DNA of 50,878 bases, from the NCBI GenBank assembly GCA_020851565.1, contig JADZCN010000016.1, positions 1 through 50,878 on the forward strand, in the 5' to 3' direction. Under the pieces are notes generated by a model. That model did not search any database. It saw nothing but the letters and a program-made list of their open reading frames with translations, and was not told where the DNA came from. The DNA is from Acidobacteriota bacterium (lineage in GTDB: Bacteria > Acidobacteriota > Vicinamibacteria > Vicinamibacterales > UBA2999). The position numbers were made by a program, and so were the translations under genes. This document shows, piece by piece, positions 23,725 to 32,986 of this stretch; the first letter of the stretch is position 1; every line of letters begins with the position of its first letter.

Positions 23725-24504
23725 ATGACACCGCGTATCCATCCCGTCGCACGCTACGAGCACGCACGCGAAGCCATCGACTGGCTCGCCAGGGCCTTTG
23801 GCTTCGAGGCCACGGCCATCTTCGATGGACCGGGCGACACGGTGGCGCACGCCGAGCTCACGTTCGGCGCGGGCACCATCGGCATCAGCTCTGCCGGCCC
23901 CGTGGACCCTGCCAACGTGTGGACGACGGTGCGCGAGGGCATCTACGTCTCGCTTGCCGACCCGGACACGCACCACGCGCGGGCCCGCGACGCGGGCGCG
24001 ACCATCGAGCGGGCTCTGCAGGACATGGACTACGGGTCGCGCGATTACACCGCGCGGGACGTCGGGCGCCACCTGTGGTGCTTTGGCACATACGCGATGA
24101 GCCACGAGCCCGGCCGCTCCGTCTTCATCCCCGAGCTGCGCTACGAGGATGGCCGCGCGGCCGTGGAGTTCCTGGTTCGTGCATTCGGGCTCGAGGCCGG
24201 CCTGGAGATCGGCGGCCCGGACGGGGACATCCAGCACGCGGAGCTGTGGCTGGGCGACAGCGTGTTGATGGTGGTGGCGGACCAGGACGACGACGCCCTC
24301 TGGTGCGGGCACCGGCAGTGCACGCACGTGTGCCTGGCGGATCCCGACGCGCATTTCGCGCGGGCCCGTGCCGCGGGCGCCACCATCGTGAGGCCCCCGC
24401 ACGATACGCCCTACGGCGCGCGCGGCTATCTCGCGCGGGACGTCGAGGGACTGTTGTGGGGGTTCAGCACCTACATGCCGCAGAGGCCTGCCGGTTCCCG
24501 ATAG
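23725..24504 (+). CDS. tandem VOC (glyoxalase/bleomycin-resistance, PhnB-like) protein
   Basis: A 259-residue protein made of two VOC modules (about 1-125 and 130-255) that resemble each other: REAIDWLARAFGFEATAIFDGP with RAAVEFLVRAFGLEAGLEIGGP, and ARARDAGATIERALQDMDYGSRDYTARDV with ARARAAGATIVRPPHDTPYGARGYLARDV. Members bind small molecules or metals in the cleft between modules; many are of unknown substrate. It is likely co-regulated with the AraC gene just upstream. A cytoplasmic role is expected because no signal peptide is seen. Confidence 0.88.
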   Translation: MTPRIHPVARYEHAREAIDWLARAFGFEATAIFDGPGDTVAHAELTFGAGTIGISSAGPVDPANVWTTVREGIYVSLADPDTHHARARDAGATIERALQDMDYGSRDYTARDVGRHLWCFGTYAMSHEPGRSVFIPELRYEDGRAAVEFLVRAFGLEAGLEIGGPDGDIQHAELWLGDSVLMVVADQDDDALWCGHRQCTHVCLADPDAHFARARAAGATIVRPPHDTPYGARGYLARDVEGLLWGFSTYMPQRPAGSR

Positions 24505-24507
24505 GCC

Positions 24508-24528
24508 GCGCTTCGGGTGTCCGAGCGC
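24508..24528. terminator. small hairpin between convergent genes
   Basis: GCGC-T-TCGG pairs with CCGAGCGC around a GTGT loop with one bulged T. It lies between the VOC and sirtuin stop codons. No T-run follows on either strand, so factor-independent termination is uncertain. Confidence 0.4.
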
Positions 24529-24532
24529 CGTC

Positions 24533-25789
24533 TCACCGTCGCAGGTCGATGCTGTAGAAGAGCGTGTCGAGCCCGTTGTGCTCGGCGCGGCGATCGAATC
24601 GCATGCCGATGGCGGACAGCGTCCGCGCCGAACGCTCGTTGGGCGCGTCGGTGGCCGCGGTCACGCGTGGAAGCCGGAGCGTCGTAAAGGCATGGGCGAG
24701 CACCGCTCGCGAGGCCTCCTGCGCGAAGCCCCGCCCCCAGTACGTCGGATACAGCCCGAAGAGCAGTTCCGGTCCCGGCCCCACCCCATCCGTCCGCAGC
24801 CCGCAGAAGCCCACGGGCATCCCGGATTCTTCGTGCCCGTACACCAGCCACAGCCCGAACCGGTGGCGGGCGAAGTCGGCGGCACTGGCACGTGCCACTT
24901 CCTCTGCCGTCTCGCGCGGAATGATCCGGTCGTCCCAGAGGTAGCGGCGCACCTCGGGGTGTGTCCAGAGCTGGTGGGCCGCCTCCACGTGACGCGGCAG
25001 CAGCGGCTCCAGGCGCAGCCGTTCCGTTGTCAGGGCCAGCGGATGTGCCCCCAGCGTGGCATCGAGCTCGGGCAGCGCGAGTTCCGCGCGCTCGGGGACG
25101 ACCACGTCCACCGTCGATGACGCGGGAGTGGCTTCGGGGTTGATCTCGACCGTCATCGCGCCATGGCTGCGCGCATGATCCAGGAAACCCGCCGCCGGAT
25201 AGACGATGGCGGAAGTGCCGACGGTGAAGAAGACGTCGCAGCGCGTGGCGTCGAGGCTGCGATCCACGACCTCGCTGTCGAGGAGCTCGCCGAACCAGAC
25301 CACGCCCGGGCGCAGGGGGCCGCCACAGTGCGGGCACGACGGCGGCAGGACAGGGAATGGCACCGAGTCGTCGCGCCAGCGGTGGGGGGAGCCGGCGCAC
25401 TGGTTCCAGCAGCCCACGTCCCAGATGGACCCGTGCAGCCGCAACACGTCCGAGGCGCCCGCGCGCTCGTGCAACCCGTCCACGTTCTGCGTGATGAGGG
25501 TGAAGCGCGGGAACCGCAGGCTCCACGATGCGAGGACATGATGCGCGGCATTCGGCTGGCAACCGGCGATGGCCTGGCGTCGCCAGTCGTACCACTCCCA
25601 CACCGCTCGCGGGTTGCGGGTGAACGCCTGTGGCGTGGCCAGGTCGTCCACCCGGAAGTCCTTCCACAGGCCGTCCGCCCCTCGAAACGTGGGCACGCCG
25701 CTCGCGGCCGATACCCCGGCACCGGTCATCACCGTGATGCGCGCATCGCTCCCGAGGGCGCGTGCGACGCGGTGCAGGATGGATCGCAT
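24533..25789 (-). CDS. sirtuin-GNAT fusion protein (NAD-dependent deacylase plus acetyltransferase)
   Basis: A 418-residue two-domain protein. Residues 1-245 are a Sir2 deacylase: GAGVSAASGVPTFRG (NAD loop), TQNVDGLHERAG, the catalytic His in LRLHGSIWD, zinc cysteines in CWNQC and CPHC, and VGTSAIVYPAAGFL. Residues about 250-418 are a GNAT acetyltransferase of the RimJ/RimL kind: LTTERLRLEPLLPRHVEAAHQL, the acetyl-CoA loop YPTYWGRGFAQEASRAVLAHAF and ATDAPNERSARTLSAIGMRF. One frame covers both without interruption. The two activities oppose each other, which suggests reversible acylation of a common target; that is inference. The nearest upstream gene on the strand is an ankyrin protein, 21 bases away. 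Confidence 0.9.
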   Translation of the reverse strand: MRSILHRVARALGSDARITVMTGAGVSAASGVPTFRGADGLWKDFRVDDLATPQAFTRNPRAVWEWYDWRRQAIAGCQPNAAHHVLASWSLRFPRFTLITQNVDGLHERAGASDVLRLHGSIWDVGCWNQCAGSPHRWRDDSVPFPVLPPSCPHCGGPLRPGVVWFGELLDSEVVDRSLDATRCDVFFTVGTSAIVYPAAGFLDHARSHGAMTVEINPEATPASSTVDVVVPERAELALPELDATLGAHPLALTTERLRLEPLLPRHVEAAHQLWTHPEVRRYLWDDRIIPRETAEEVARASAADFARHRFGLWLVYGHEESGMPVGFCGLRTDGVGPGPELLFGLYPTYWGRGFAQEASRAVLAHAFTTLRLPRVTAATDAPNERSARTLSAIGMRFDRRAEHNGLDTLFYSIDLRR

Positions 25790-25810
25790 CGGCTCCAGCG
25801 GCGGTGCGCG

Positions 25811-26239
25811 CTATTTCGGCGGCGCGGCGGCCTTCTCCATCGTGCCGACCGGCAGCGTACCGACGTTCAGGAACGGGTTGAGCGCGGCGCCGCGCCCCGT
25901 CAGCAGCTTCTCGAGCCCGGTGTGCCCGGCAAAGGCGGCCCAATCCACGGCGGCCGCGCCGAGGCTGTCCTTGAGGTCGATCCGGGCACCCTTCCCGAGC
26001 AGAGCTTTCACCACGGCCTCGTGCCCGTGATACGCGGCGAACATCAACGCGGTGAGGTTCTGGGAGGAGCTGCGGGCGTTCGGATCAGCCCCCTTGGCGA
26101 GGAGGCCCTCCACCAGCGCGACGTCTCCCCGGGCGGACGCGCGCATCAGCTGCGTCAGCTTGTCCACGTCCTCGGCGTCGATGGGCGCCACGGCTTGCGC
26201 GAGCAGGAGGTGCGTCGTCAGCAGCAGGACCGTCGTCAT
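25811..26239 (-). CDS. secreted ankyrin-repeat protein
   Basis: A 142-residue protein. A short signal peptide (MTTVLLLTTHLLLAQAVA) is followed by three ankyrin repeats between about residues 28 and 125: LMRASARGDVALVEGLLAKGADPN, LTALMFAAYHGHEAVVKALLGKGARID, and a degenerate AAAVDWAAFAGHTGLEKLLTGRGA. Ankyrin repeats bind partner proteins; here the location would be periplasmic. GAGG seven bases before the ATG supports this start. The longer open frame upstream is a shadow of the next gene. Confidence 0.82.
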   Translation of the reverse strand: MTTVLLLTTHLLLAQAVAPIDAEDVDKLTQLMRASARGDVALVEGLLAKGADPNARSSSQNLTALMFAAYHGHEAVVKALLGKGARIDLKDSLGAAAVDWAAFAGHTGLEKLLTGRGAALNPFLNVGTLPVGTMEKAAAPPK

Positions 26240-26307
26240 TGGAACCTCGAGGGGATGATGCGACAGCGCCGCGCCGCCCTGCAAGCGTTTCCCTGGTTTC
26301 TCCCATT

Positions 26308-27195
26308 TCACGTCTGACTTCTCACCTTCGACTTCCGCGCCGAAGGCGCGGGATGGCACGCACCCTTGAGCGGGCACCGGCTGTCCTTCTGCTTCGTGCC
26401 GAACCCGCACGCGCTCATCATGCCGAGATGGCACAGCGAGAAGTCGTATCGCACCGGGTCCCGAGGGTCGAGCGCACGCAGCGACGTCGTGATGTCTGCG
26501 GCCATGCGCCACCCGGGGCTCGTCAGCCGGGTGAGCCGCAGGCATCGGCCCACGCGGATGACGTGGGTGTCGAGCGGGATGATGAGCTGCGACGGCCGGA
26601 CGCGGGACCAGAGCCCCAGGTCCACCCGGTCGATGCGGACCATCCAGCGCAGGAAGAGGTTGAGCCGCTTGCACGCGCCGCCCGACGACGGGCGGGAGAA
26701 GAAGTACGCCACGCCTGGCTTCGGCGGGACGCGCCCGTAGGCCTCCGACAGGTCGAGGCCCATCGCCCGCGACGAGAACGACTCGAGGGGCTGCTCCACG
26801 GTCGCGGCCTCCGCGTCCATGCCCTCGGCGAAGAATCCCTCGATGGATCCCCCGCGCTCCAGCATCTGCCGCAGGACCCACAGCAACGCCACGAGGTCCA
26901 CGCCGCGGGTCCACCGGTGGACCAGCGGGAACAGTGCCGCGCCGTGCACCTCGGGCTCGAAGTGCCTGACGTACTCGGCAGGGTGGTCCCCCATGACGGC
27001 CACGAGCGCCTCGACGGTGTTGAGCACGCTCTGGACGCGGCCGAACGCCAGCGCCGAGGCGCAGAAGGCGACCACCTCGCGATCCGCGGGATGGCGGAAG
27101 CGCCGGACGATCCAGACGGGATCGGACACGACGTTCTCCAGATCGAACGCCGAGTACAAGTGGTCGAGACGGGCCTTCAACTCAGATGCGGGCAC
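26308..27195 (-). CDS. TIGR02757 (DUF2400) family protein
   Basis: About 295 residues. The sequence fits the TIGR02757 family, related to helix-hairpin-helix DNA glycosylases: ELKARLDHLYSAF at the start, PVWIVRRFRHPADREVVAFCASALAFGRVQSV, KRLNLFLRWMVR and LIIPLDTHVIRVGRCLRLT later. The C-terminal half resembles the HhH fold and ends with cysteine-containing CGFGTKQKDSRCPLKGACHP. The true function is not established. The start is uncertain: the open frame continues upstream into a 39-bp repeat array that cannot be trusted as coding, so the first GTG outside it (27195) is used. Confidence 0.8.
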   Translation of the reverse strand: MPASELKARLDHLYSAFDLENVVSDPVWIVRRFRHPADREVVAFCASALAFGRVQSVLNTVEALVAVMGDHPAEYVRHFEPEVHGAALFPLVHRWTRGVDLVALLWVLRQMLERGGSIEGFFAEGMDAEAATVEQPLESFSSRAMGLDLSEAYGRVPPKPGVAYFFSRPSSGGACKRLNLFLRWMVRIDRVDLGLWSRVRPSQLIIPLDTHVIRVGRCLRLTRLTSPGWRMAADITTSLRALDPRDPVRYDFSLCHLGMMSACGFGTKQKDSRCPLKGACHPAPSARKSKVRSQT

Positions 27196-27215
27196 GGAGG
27201 GCGCAGAAAAGAGAC

Positions 27216-27341
27216 GGGCCGCAGATGGCGCAGATGGACACAGATGGGACGGACGGGCCGCAGATGGCACAGATGGACACAGATGGGACGGACGGGCCGC
27301 AGATGGGGCAGATGGACGCAGATGGGATTGACGTGCCGCAG
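27216..27341 (+). repeat. 39-bp tandem array, three copies plus a partial
   Basis: Three 39-base units start at 27216, 27255 and 27294, then nine bases of a fourth. Each is itself built from CAGATGG words about ten bases apart. The units differ at few positions. Because 39 is divisible by three, every frame reads as a 13-residue protein repeat, which produces false N-terminal extensions of the neighbouring genes. Confidence 0.95.
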
Positions 27342-27361
27342 TTGAACGTGGGTCGCACAGG

Positions 27362-28336
27362 CTACTCGAGGCCGGCGTCGAGCGCGCGAAGGGCGTCCAG
27401 GACGGTGGCGGCGGCGTTCGCGAAGAACACCGGGTTGACCTTGTCGGCCGTGTCTGTGGGCCGATGGTAGTCGGGGTGATCCTCCACGCCGAAGTAGACG
27501 AACGGGATCCCCGCTTCGTGAAACACGCCGTGGTCCGACTGCAACGTCCAGTCGTCGTTCCCGGACCCTGGCGTGTCGTGGCCGAACAGGAGCCTGATTG
27601 GGGCGCGCGCGGCTACCGGATCGAGCAGCGGGCGAAGCGTGGGGCTGTGGTGCAGGCCCGCCGCGTAGAGCTCGCCCTTGTCGCCCCGGGCCACCATGTC
27701 GAGGTTCACGTTGAGGGCGACCCGGTCCCTGGCCACCGGCGGCGCGGCGAGGAAGGCGTGCGCGCCCTGCAGGCCCATCTCCTCCGCGTCGAACGCGGCG
27801 ACGATGAGGGTCCTCCGGAAGGGCTGCCGGATGCAGTGGGCGGCGGCCTCGAGCAGCACGGCGACACCGGAGGCGTTGTCGTCGGCTCCATGGAAGATCT
27901 CTCCCCCGCGCACGCCGACGTGATCGTAGTGGGCTGAGAGGACCATCACGGGCAGTGTCGGGTCGGTACCGGGACAGGTGCCGATCAGGTTCACCCCGTG
28001 CACCGCTGCCAGCTCCGCGCCGTCCTGCGTGCGGCCTCGCGGCGTGAACGAGAAGGGGTGTTCGAACGAATCGCTGGCGGGCTTCAGCCCGATGGCGCCG
28101 AAGCGCTCGCGCACCCACGCACGCGCCCTCGCGCCGCCGGGGGTGCCTGCGCCGCGGCCCTCGAACTCCTCCGAGGAGAGCGTGCGGAGGGAGGCCATCA
28201 GCCCGTCCGCCGGGACCGAGGGCCAGGGCGGAACGGGCGGCGCCTGCGCGCGGAGGGGGCTGGCCAGTGCGAGGGCCATCGCCACCGCCGCGACCGCCGG
28301 CACGAGATGCCGCCGCGCGGCCGCACAATCGTTCAT
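27362..28336 (-). CDS. secreted M28-family zinc peptidase
   Basis: A 324-residue exported aminopeptidase-like enzyme. A signal peptide (to about PLRAQ, residue 31) is followed by the M28 fold with co-catalytic zinc ligands: His/Asp in LSAHYDHVG, Asp in GADDNASGVAVLLEAA, the catalytic Glu pair in FDAEEMGL, Asp in NLDMVARG, and His near YHRPTDTADKV. It probably releases N-terminal residues from peptides in the periplasm. The ATG at 28336 has a TACAGT box seven bases upstream inside the end of the diguanylate cyclase gene. A 39-bp repeat array lies about 20 bases beyond its stop. Confidence 0.92.
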   Translation of the reverse strand: MNDCAAARRHLVPAVAAVAMALALASPLRAQAPPVPPWPSVPADGLMASLRTLSSEEFEGRGAGTPGGARARAWVRERFGAIGLKPASDSFEHPFSFTPRGRTQDGAELAAVHGVNLIGTCPGTDPTLPVMVLSAHYDHVGVRGGEIFHGADDNASGVAVLLEAAAHCIRQPFRRTLIVAAFDAEEMGLQGAHAFLAAPPVARDRVALNVNLDMVARGDKGELYAAGLHHSPTLRPLLDPVAARAPIRLLFGHDTPGSGNDDWTLQSDHGVFHEAGIPFVYFGVEDHPDYHRPTDTADKVNPVFFANAAATVLDALRALDAGLE

Positions 28337-28343
28337 ACGTGGA

Positions 28344-28349
28344 ACTGTA
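28344..28349 (-). promoter_or_regulatory. -10-like box TACAGT, possible leaderless start of the M28 peptidase
   Basis: TACAGT on the minus strand is followed by seven bases and the ATG, with no ribosome-binding site. It overlies the region just after the diguanylate cyclase stop. Confidence 0.3.
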
Positions 28350-28352
28350 CCA

Positions 28353-29501
28353 TCACGCGCGCTGCTTCAGCCGGTACATGGCCTTGTCCGCTTCCTGCAG
28401 CGTCGCCTCCGGCGACCCGTCGGCGTCGAGCTCGGCCACGCCGCAGGTGAAGTGGATGTGCGGCTCGGGCTCGGCAGCCAGGCGGGTGCGCAGCTCGTTC
28501 ACCCGCTCCATCGCGGCCGCGCGATCGAGTCCCGGTGCGATGACGAGGAACTCGTCGCCGCCGTAGCGGATGACGGCGTCGGTGGGACGAAACGATTCGC
28601 GGACGGCCCGCGCGAAGCGCACCAGGCAGTCATCGCCGACGCCGTGCCCGTACAGATCGTTGATCTGCTTGAACCCGTCGAGATCGAGGAAGAGCACGGT
28701 TGCCCCCTCGGGCTGGACGGTCCGGAACACCTCGGGGAGCGCGCGTCGGTTCTCCAGCGCGGTCAGCGGGTCGCGGTCCGCGAGGCGCCGCAGGTGTTCC
28801 TGCGCTTCCCTCAGGTAGCGATTGGCCACCGCCAGCTCGCGCTGGGACCGCTCCGAGACCGCCAGCACGCAGCCCAGGGCGATGAACCACTCCATCCCGG
28901 CATCGAGCGACGAGGTCAGGGACAGGAACCATCCGGCCTGCTGGCGGAGGTCGGCGGAGAAGAGGCCGCCCGCGTCGAGATCCACCCAGTACGCTCCGGC
29001 CTCGGCCAGTGCCAGCGCGCCGCGAACGCCGAGCCCCGTCGCCAGCCAGGTGACGTGATGCCACGCGCCGCCCATGGCCAGCGCGCCGCCCACGAGCAGG
29101 AGCCCCATCGCCAGGTGCTGGACCACGCCGAGCACGGCAATCGACGGGATGAAAAGGCCGCCGACGAAGCCGTAGGCCATCGCGGCCGTCAGGATGGTGC
29201 GCTGTGAGAGGGGCTCAGTCCCCGGCCGGCCCACGGCCCACGCGCCTCTGATGAGCCACAGCACGAACCCGAGCTTGGCCGCCATGTAGGCGCCGAGCAG
29301 CCAGCCGACGTTGGCGCGCGGCTGCGCGAACCAGTAGAACACGGTGACGGCGAGGGCGAGGACGTTCGCGAACCACGCCAGCTCCCACCACCGCACCTCC
29401 GCGCGGCGCGACGACCGGCTCAGGGCCACGAAGAAGGCGGCGACAATCAGCGCCGAGAGGAACTGCGCTGCCGTGCTCCACCGCCAGAGAAGCAGGTCCA
29501 T
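28353..29501 (-). CDS. membrane diguanylate cyclase (GGDEF)
   Basis: A 382-residue protein. Residues 1-220 contain about seven hydrophobic helices forming a membrane sensor without a recognised ligand motif; a short coiled segment leads to a GGDEF domain (about 240-382). The active site is intact (GGDEF at 314-318; DPLTALENRRAL and FLDLDGFKQINDLYGH upstream), and RPTD at 305-308 is a proper inhibitory I-site. It makes cyclic di-GMP and should be product-inhibited. It starts 16 bases after pyrC, so it may be read from the pyrimidine-controlled transcript. Confidence 0.93.
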   Translation of the reverse strand: MDLLLWRWSTAAQFLSALIVAAFFVALSRSSRRAEVRWWELAWFANVLALAVTVFYWFAQPRANVGWLLGAYMAAKLGFVLWLIRGAWAVGRPGTEPLSQRTILTAAMAYGFVGGLFIPSIAVLGVVQHLAMGLLLVGGALAMGGAWHHVTWLATGLGVRGALALAEAGAYWVDLDAGGLFSADLRQQAGWFLSLTSSLDAGMEWFIALGCVLAVSERSQRELAVANRYLREAQEHLRRLADRDPLTALENRRALPEVFRTVQPEGATVLFLDLDGFKQINDLYGHGVGDDCLVRFARAVRESFRPTDAVIRYGGDEFLVIAPGLDRAAAMERVNELRTRLAAEPEPHIHFTCGVAELDADGSPEATLQEADKAMYRLKQRA

Positions 29502-29517
29502 GCGCGTCAGACGCCCA

Positions 29518-30843
29518 TCAGTCGCGCCCCGCAGGCCATCCGGATGCCGGGTTCGAGAAGACCACGCGCCCGCCGACGATCGTGGCGGCCACGCCGCCCG
29601 TGAACGTCCACCCGTGGTACGGCGTGTTCTTCGACTTGCTGCGAAGCGCGTCGCGATCGATCGTGACGGCTAGGTCCGGCGCGAGCACCGTGACGTCGGC
29701 CACCGATCCGGGCGCCAGCGTGCCGCCCGGCACCTTCAGGATGCGCGCGGGGTTCACCGACATCAGCTCCACCAGGCGCGGCAGGCGGATGAGGCCGGCG
29801 CGCACCAGCCGATCCAGGCAGATCGGCACGGCGGTCTCCAGCCCGACGATGCCGAAGGGCGCGCGGTCGAACTCGACGTTCTTCTCGTCGTAGTGGTGCG
29901 GGGCGTGGTCGGTGGCAATGACGTCGACGCTGCCGTCCACGATGCCATCGATCATCGCCTGCCGGTCCCGCTCCTCGCGGAGCGGGGGGTTCATCTTCGC
30001 GTTGGTGTCGTACGGGATGGGCGCGGCCAGCAGGTCGTCGGTGAGCGTGAAGTGGTGCGGGCACACCTCCGCCGTGACGTGCACGCCGCGGCTCTTCCCC
30101 TGGCGGACCGCTTCGAGTGTCGTCCAGGCGCTCATGTGCGCGATGTGGACGTGCCCGCCGGTCATCTCGGCCAGCAGGATGTCGCGGCCGGCGGTGATGG
30201 CCTCGGCGACGCCCGGAATGCCTCGCAGCCCGAGCGACGCGGCCACCGGCCCCTCGTGGGCCACGCCGTCGCCCTTCAGCGACTGGTCCTCGCAGTGCTC
30301 GATGACCGGCATGCCGAACATGCTCGTGTACTCAAGCGCGCGCCGCGCCAGGATGGCGGTCGCGATGGGCAGGCCGTCGTCGGTGACCGCCACGCAGCCC
30401 GCCTCGCGCAGTTCCGCGATGTCGGCCAGCTCCTCGCCCCTCTGGCCGCGCGATACCGCGCCGATGGGATAGACGCGCGCCAGGTTCGCCTCGCGCGCCT
30501 TCTGCAGGATGAGCTGCGTGACGCCGGCGTTGTCGTTCACCGGCTTCGTGTTCGGCATGCACGCAACCGCGGTGAAGCCGCCCGTCACGGCAGACAGCAC
30601 ACCCGTGGCCACCGTCTCCTTGTGCTCCTGTCCCGGCTCGCGCAGGTGCACGTGCATGTCGATGAAGCCGGGACAGATGACGAGGCCGGGCCCCAGTTCC
30701 AGCACGTCGCCGCCCTCGGCCAGCGACGCCGGCAGGTCGCGCCCGACCTGGGCGATGCGATCCCCGTCGATGAGCAGGTCGAACCGGCCATCGATGCCGC
30801 TCGCCGGATCCACCAGGTGCCCGCCCTTAAGCAACCGTTTCAT
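29518..30843 (-). CDS. pyrC: dihydroorotase
   Basis: A 441-residue amidohydrolase that cyclises carbamoyl aspartate to dihydroorotate. Metal ligands are visible in [42 protein letters not shown] and [20 protein letters not shown] is the substrate loop. It is the long class I type. The ATG at 30843, preceded by GGAG, lies inside the end of pyrB (17-base overlap), showing translational coupling. Confidence 0.96.
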   Translation of the reverse strand: MKRLLKGGHLVDPASGIDGRFDLLIDGDRIAQVGRDLPASLAEGGDVLELGPGLVICPGFIDMHVHLREPGQEHKETVATGVLSAVTGGFTAVACMPNTKPVNDNAGVTQLILQKAREANLARVYPIGAVSRGQRGEELADIAELREAGCVAVTDDGLPIATAILARRALEYTSMFGMPVIEHCEDQSLKGDGVAHEGPVAASLGLRGIPGVAEAITAGRDILLAEMTGGHVHIAHMSAWTTLEAVRQGKSRGVHVTAEVCPHHFTLTDDLLAAPIPYDTNAKMNPPLREERDRQAMIDGIVDGSVDVIATDHAPHHYDEKNVEFDRAPFGIVGLETAVPICLDRLVRAGLIRLPRLVELMSVNPARILKVPGGTLAPGSVADVTVLAPDLAVTIDRDALRSKSKNTPYHGWTFTGGVAATIVGGRVVFSNPASGWPAGRD

Positions 30844-31786
30844 CTTCCGCTCCACCCGCCAGCAGGTACAGGACCGCCATGCGCACCGCGACGCCGTTGG
30901 ACACCTGGTCGAGGATCACCGAGAAGGGGCCGTCGGCCACCTCGGACGCGATCTCCACCCCGCGGTTGATGGGCCCCGGGTGCATGATGATGACGTCGGG
31001 CCGGGCGCGCTTCAGGCGTGCCTCGGTCATGCCGAACGTCGTGAAGTACTCGCGCAGCGAGGGGAAATACCCGCCCTCCATCCGCTCGAGCTGGATGCGC
31101 AGCATCATGACGACGTCCGCGCCCTCCACCGCCTCGTCCACGCGCGTGGTCACGCGCACGCCGAGCCGAGCCAGCCCCGGCGGAATGAGCGTGGCCGGCC
31201 CGCACACCCAGACCTCGGCGCCGAGCTTGGTCAGTAGCAGCAGGTTCGACCGGAGCACGCGGCTGTGCAGCAGGTCGCCGAAGATCGCCACCTTCAGCCC
31301 GCCGATGCGGCCTTTCCGCTCCCGGATGGTGAACGCGTCGAGCAGCGCCTGCGTGGGGTGCTCGTGCATGCCGTCGCCGGCGTTGATGATGGCCGCCTTG
31401 CAGATGCGCGCCAGCAGGTGGCAGGCACCGGACGAGCCGTGGCGCAGCACGATCATGCTGGGTGACATCGCTTCGATGTTCATCGCGGTGTCCACCAGCG
31501 TCTCGCCCTTCACGACACTGGACGTGCCGATCGCCACGTTCAGCGTGTCGGCGCTGAGACGCTTCTCGGCGATCTCGAACGACGTGCGCGTGCGCGTGCT
31601 GGGCTCGAAGAACAGGTTCACCACCGTCCGCCCGCGGAGCGTGGGCACCTTCTTGATGGCGCGCCGGCCGACTTCCTTCATCGCCTCGGCCGTGTCGAGG
31701 ATGAGCACGATCTCCTCGGGGCTGAGGTCGGCGATGCCGAGCAGGTTCTTCTGGCTGAGGGCGGCGGCGGCCGCGACGGCGTCCAT
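30827..31786 (-). CDS. pyrB: aspartate carbamoyltransferase catalytic subunit
   Basis: A 319-residue enzyme joining carbamoyl phosphate to aspartate. [13 protein letters not shown] binds carbamoyl phosphate, [14 protein letters not shown] and [13 protein letters not shown] are the other active-site signatures. No regulatory pyrI gene is nearby, so control is likely through PyrR rather than allostery. It starts four bases after pyrR and overlaps pyrC. Confidence 0.97.
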   Translation of the reverse strand: MDAVAAAAALSQKNLLGIADLSPEEIVLILDTAEAMKEVGRRAIKKVPTLRGRTVVNLFFEPSTRTRTSFEIAEKRLSADTLNVAIGTSSVVKGETLVDTAMNIEAMSPSMIVLRHGSSGACHLLARICKAAIINAGDGMHEHPTQALLDAFTIRERKGRIGGLKVAIFGDLLHSRVLRSNLLLLTKLGAEVWVCGPATLIPPGLARLGVRVTTRVDEAVEGADVVMMLRIQLERMEGGYFPSLREYFTTFGMTEARLKRARPDVIIMHPGPINRGVEIASEVADGPFSVILDQVSNGVAVRMAVLYLLAGGAEDETVA

Positions 31787-31790
31787 GGCG

Positions 31791-32408
<618 letters not shown>

Positions 32409-32416
32409 GCACGGGG

Positions 32417-32576
32417 AGAGTGCGGAGTGCTGAGTGCGGGGTGCTGAGTGCGAGTGCCAAGTGCAGAGTGCCGAGTGCGAGTGCCGAGTGCGAGTGCCGA
32501 GCGCGAGTGCCGAGCGCGAGTGCCGAGCGCGAGTGCCGAGTGCGAGTGCCGAGTGCCCAGTGCCTGGGTGCGGCAC
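32417..32576 (+). repeat. left array of the S23 cassette: GAGTGC(C) words
   Basis: GAGTGC (six bases) and GAGTGCC (seven) alternate, giving a 13-base unit repeated about seven times in the clean central part. Looser copies (GAGTGCGG, GAGTGCTG) lie on the left. It ends about 23 bases before the S23 start codon. The array at 32987-33117 is the same family on the opposite strand. Confidence 0.93.
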
Positions 32577-32598
32577 AGGTGTTGCTGGCTCACCTCCC

Positions 32599-32979
32599 AT
32601 GGGAGCGAAGCACTTCACCGATCTCGTGGCCTGGCAGCTGTCTCACAAGCTCAAGGTCGAAGTCGACGCAATTCTTGCGCGCCCAGCCGCACAGCGGGAT
32701 GGCAGGTTCTGCGCACAGGCATCCGACGCGGCTCGCTCGGCGCCACGCAATCTGGCCGAAGGGTTCGGCCACTTCAGCCACCGCGAGTTCGCCCGCTTCG
32801 TCCGCATTGCCCGGGCCAGCCTCCAGGAGACCCAGAACCACCTGATCGATGCCCGCGACAAGGGTGTGGTCACCAATGAGGAATTCGACAGGCTCTGGAA
32901 GCTGTCCGACGAAGCCCTGGCCGTCGTGACCGGTCTGTTCAAGTACCTCACCGCGGGCAGAAAGGGGCGGCACGAATAG
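32599..32979 (+). CDS. four-helix-bundle protein, S23/IVS-encoded family
   Basis: A 126-residue, mostly helical protein matching the S23 (23S rRNA intervening-sequence) family: FTDLVAWQLSHKLKVEV, SAPRNLAEGFGHFSHREFARFVRIARASLQET and the C-terminal FDRLWKLSDEALAVVTGLFKYL. Relatives are encoded inside rRNA intervening sequences, or, as Avd, in diversity-generating retroelements, where they bind nucleic acid. No rRNA or reverse transcriptase is nearby. The ATG at 32599 is the natural start; the frame upstream runs through repeats. No ribosome-binding site is apparent. It is opposite in strand to both neighbours and flanked by inverted repeat arrays. Confidence 0.88.
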   Translation: MGAKHFTDLVAWQLSHKLKVEVDAILARPAAQRDGRFCAQASDAARSAPRNLAEGFGHFSHREFARFVRIARASLQETQNHLIDARDKGVVTNEEFDRLWKLSDEALAVVTGLFKYLTAGRKGRHE

Positions 32980-32986
32980 CGCGACT

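Noticed and set aside
32434..32598. N-terminal extension of the S23 protein through the left array
   Set aside because: Cys/Glu/Arg repeat translation without family similarity; S23 homology begins at the ATG at 32599.
32599..32979. Diversity-generating retroelement (Avd-like protein)
   Set aside because: No reverse transcriptase, template repeat or variable repeat is found in the window; only the protein fold is shared.
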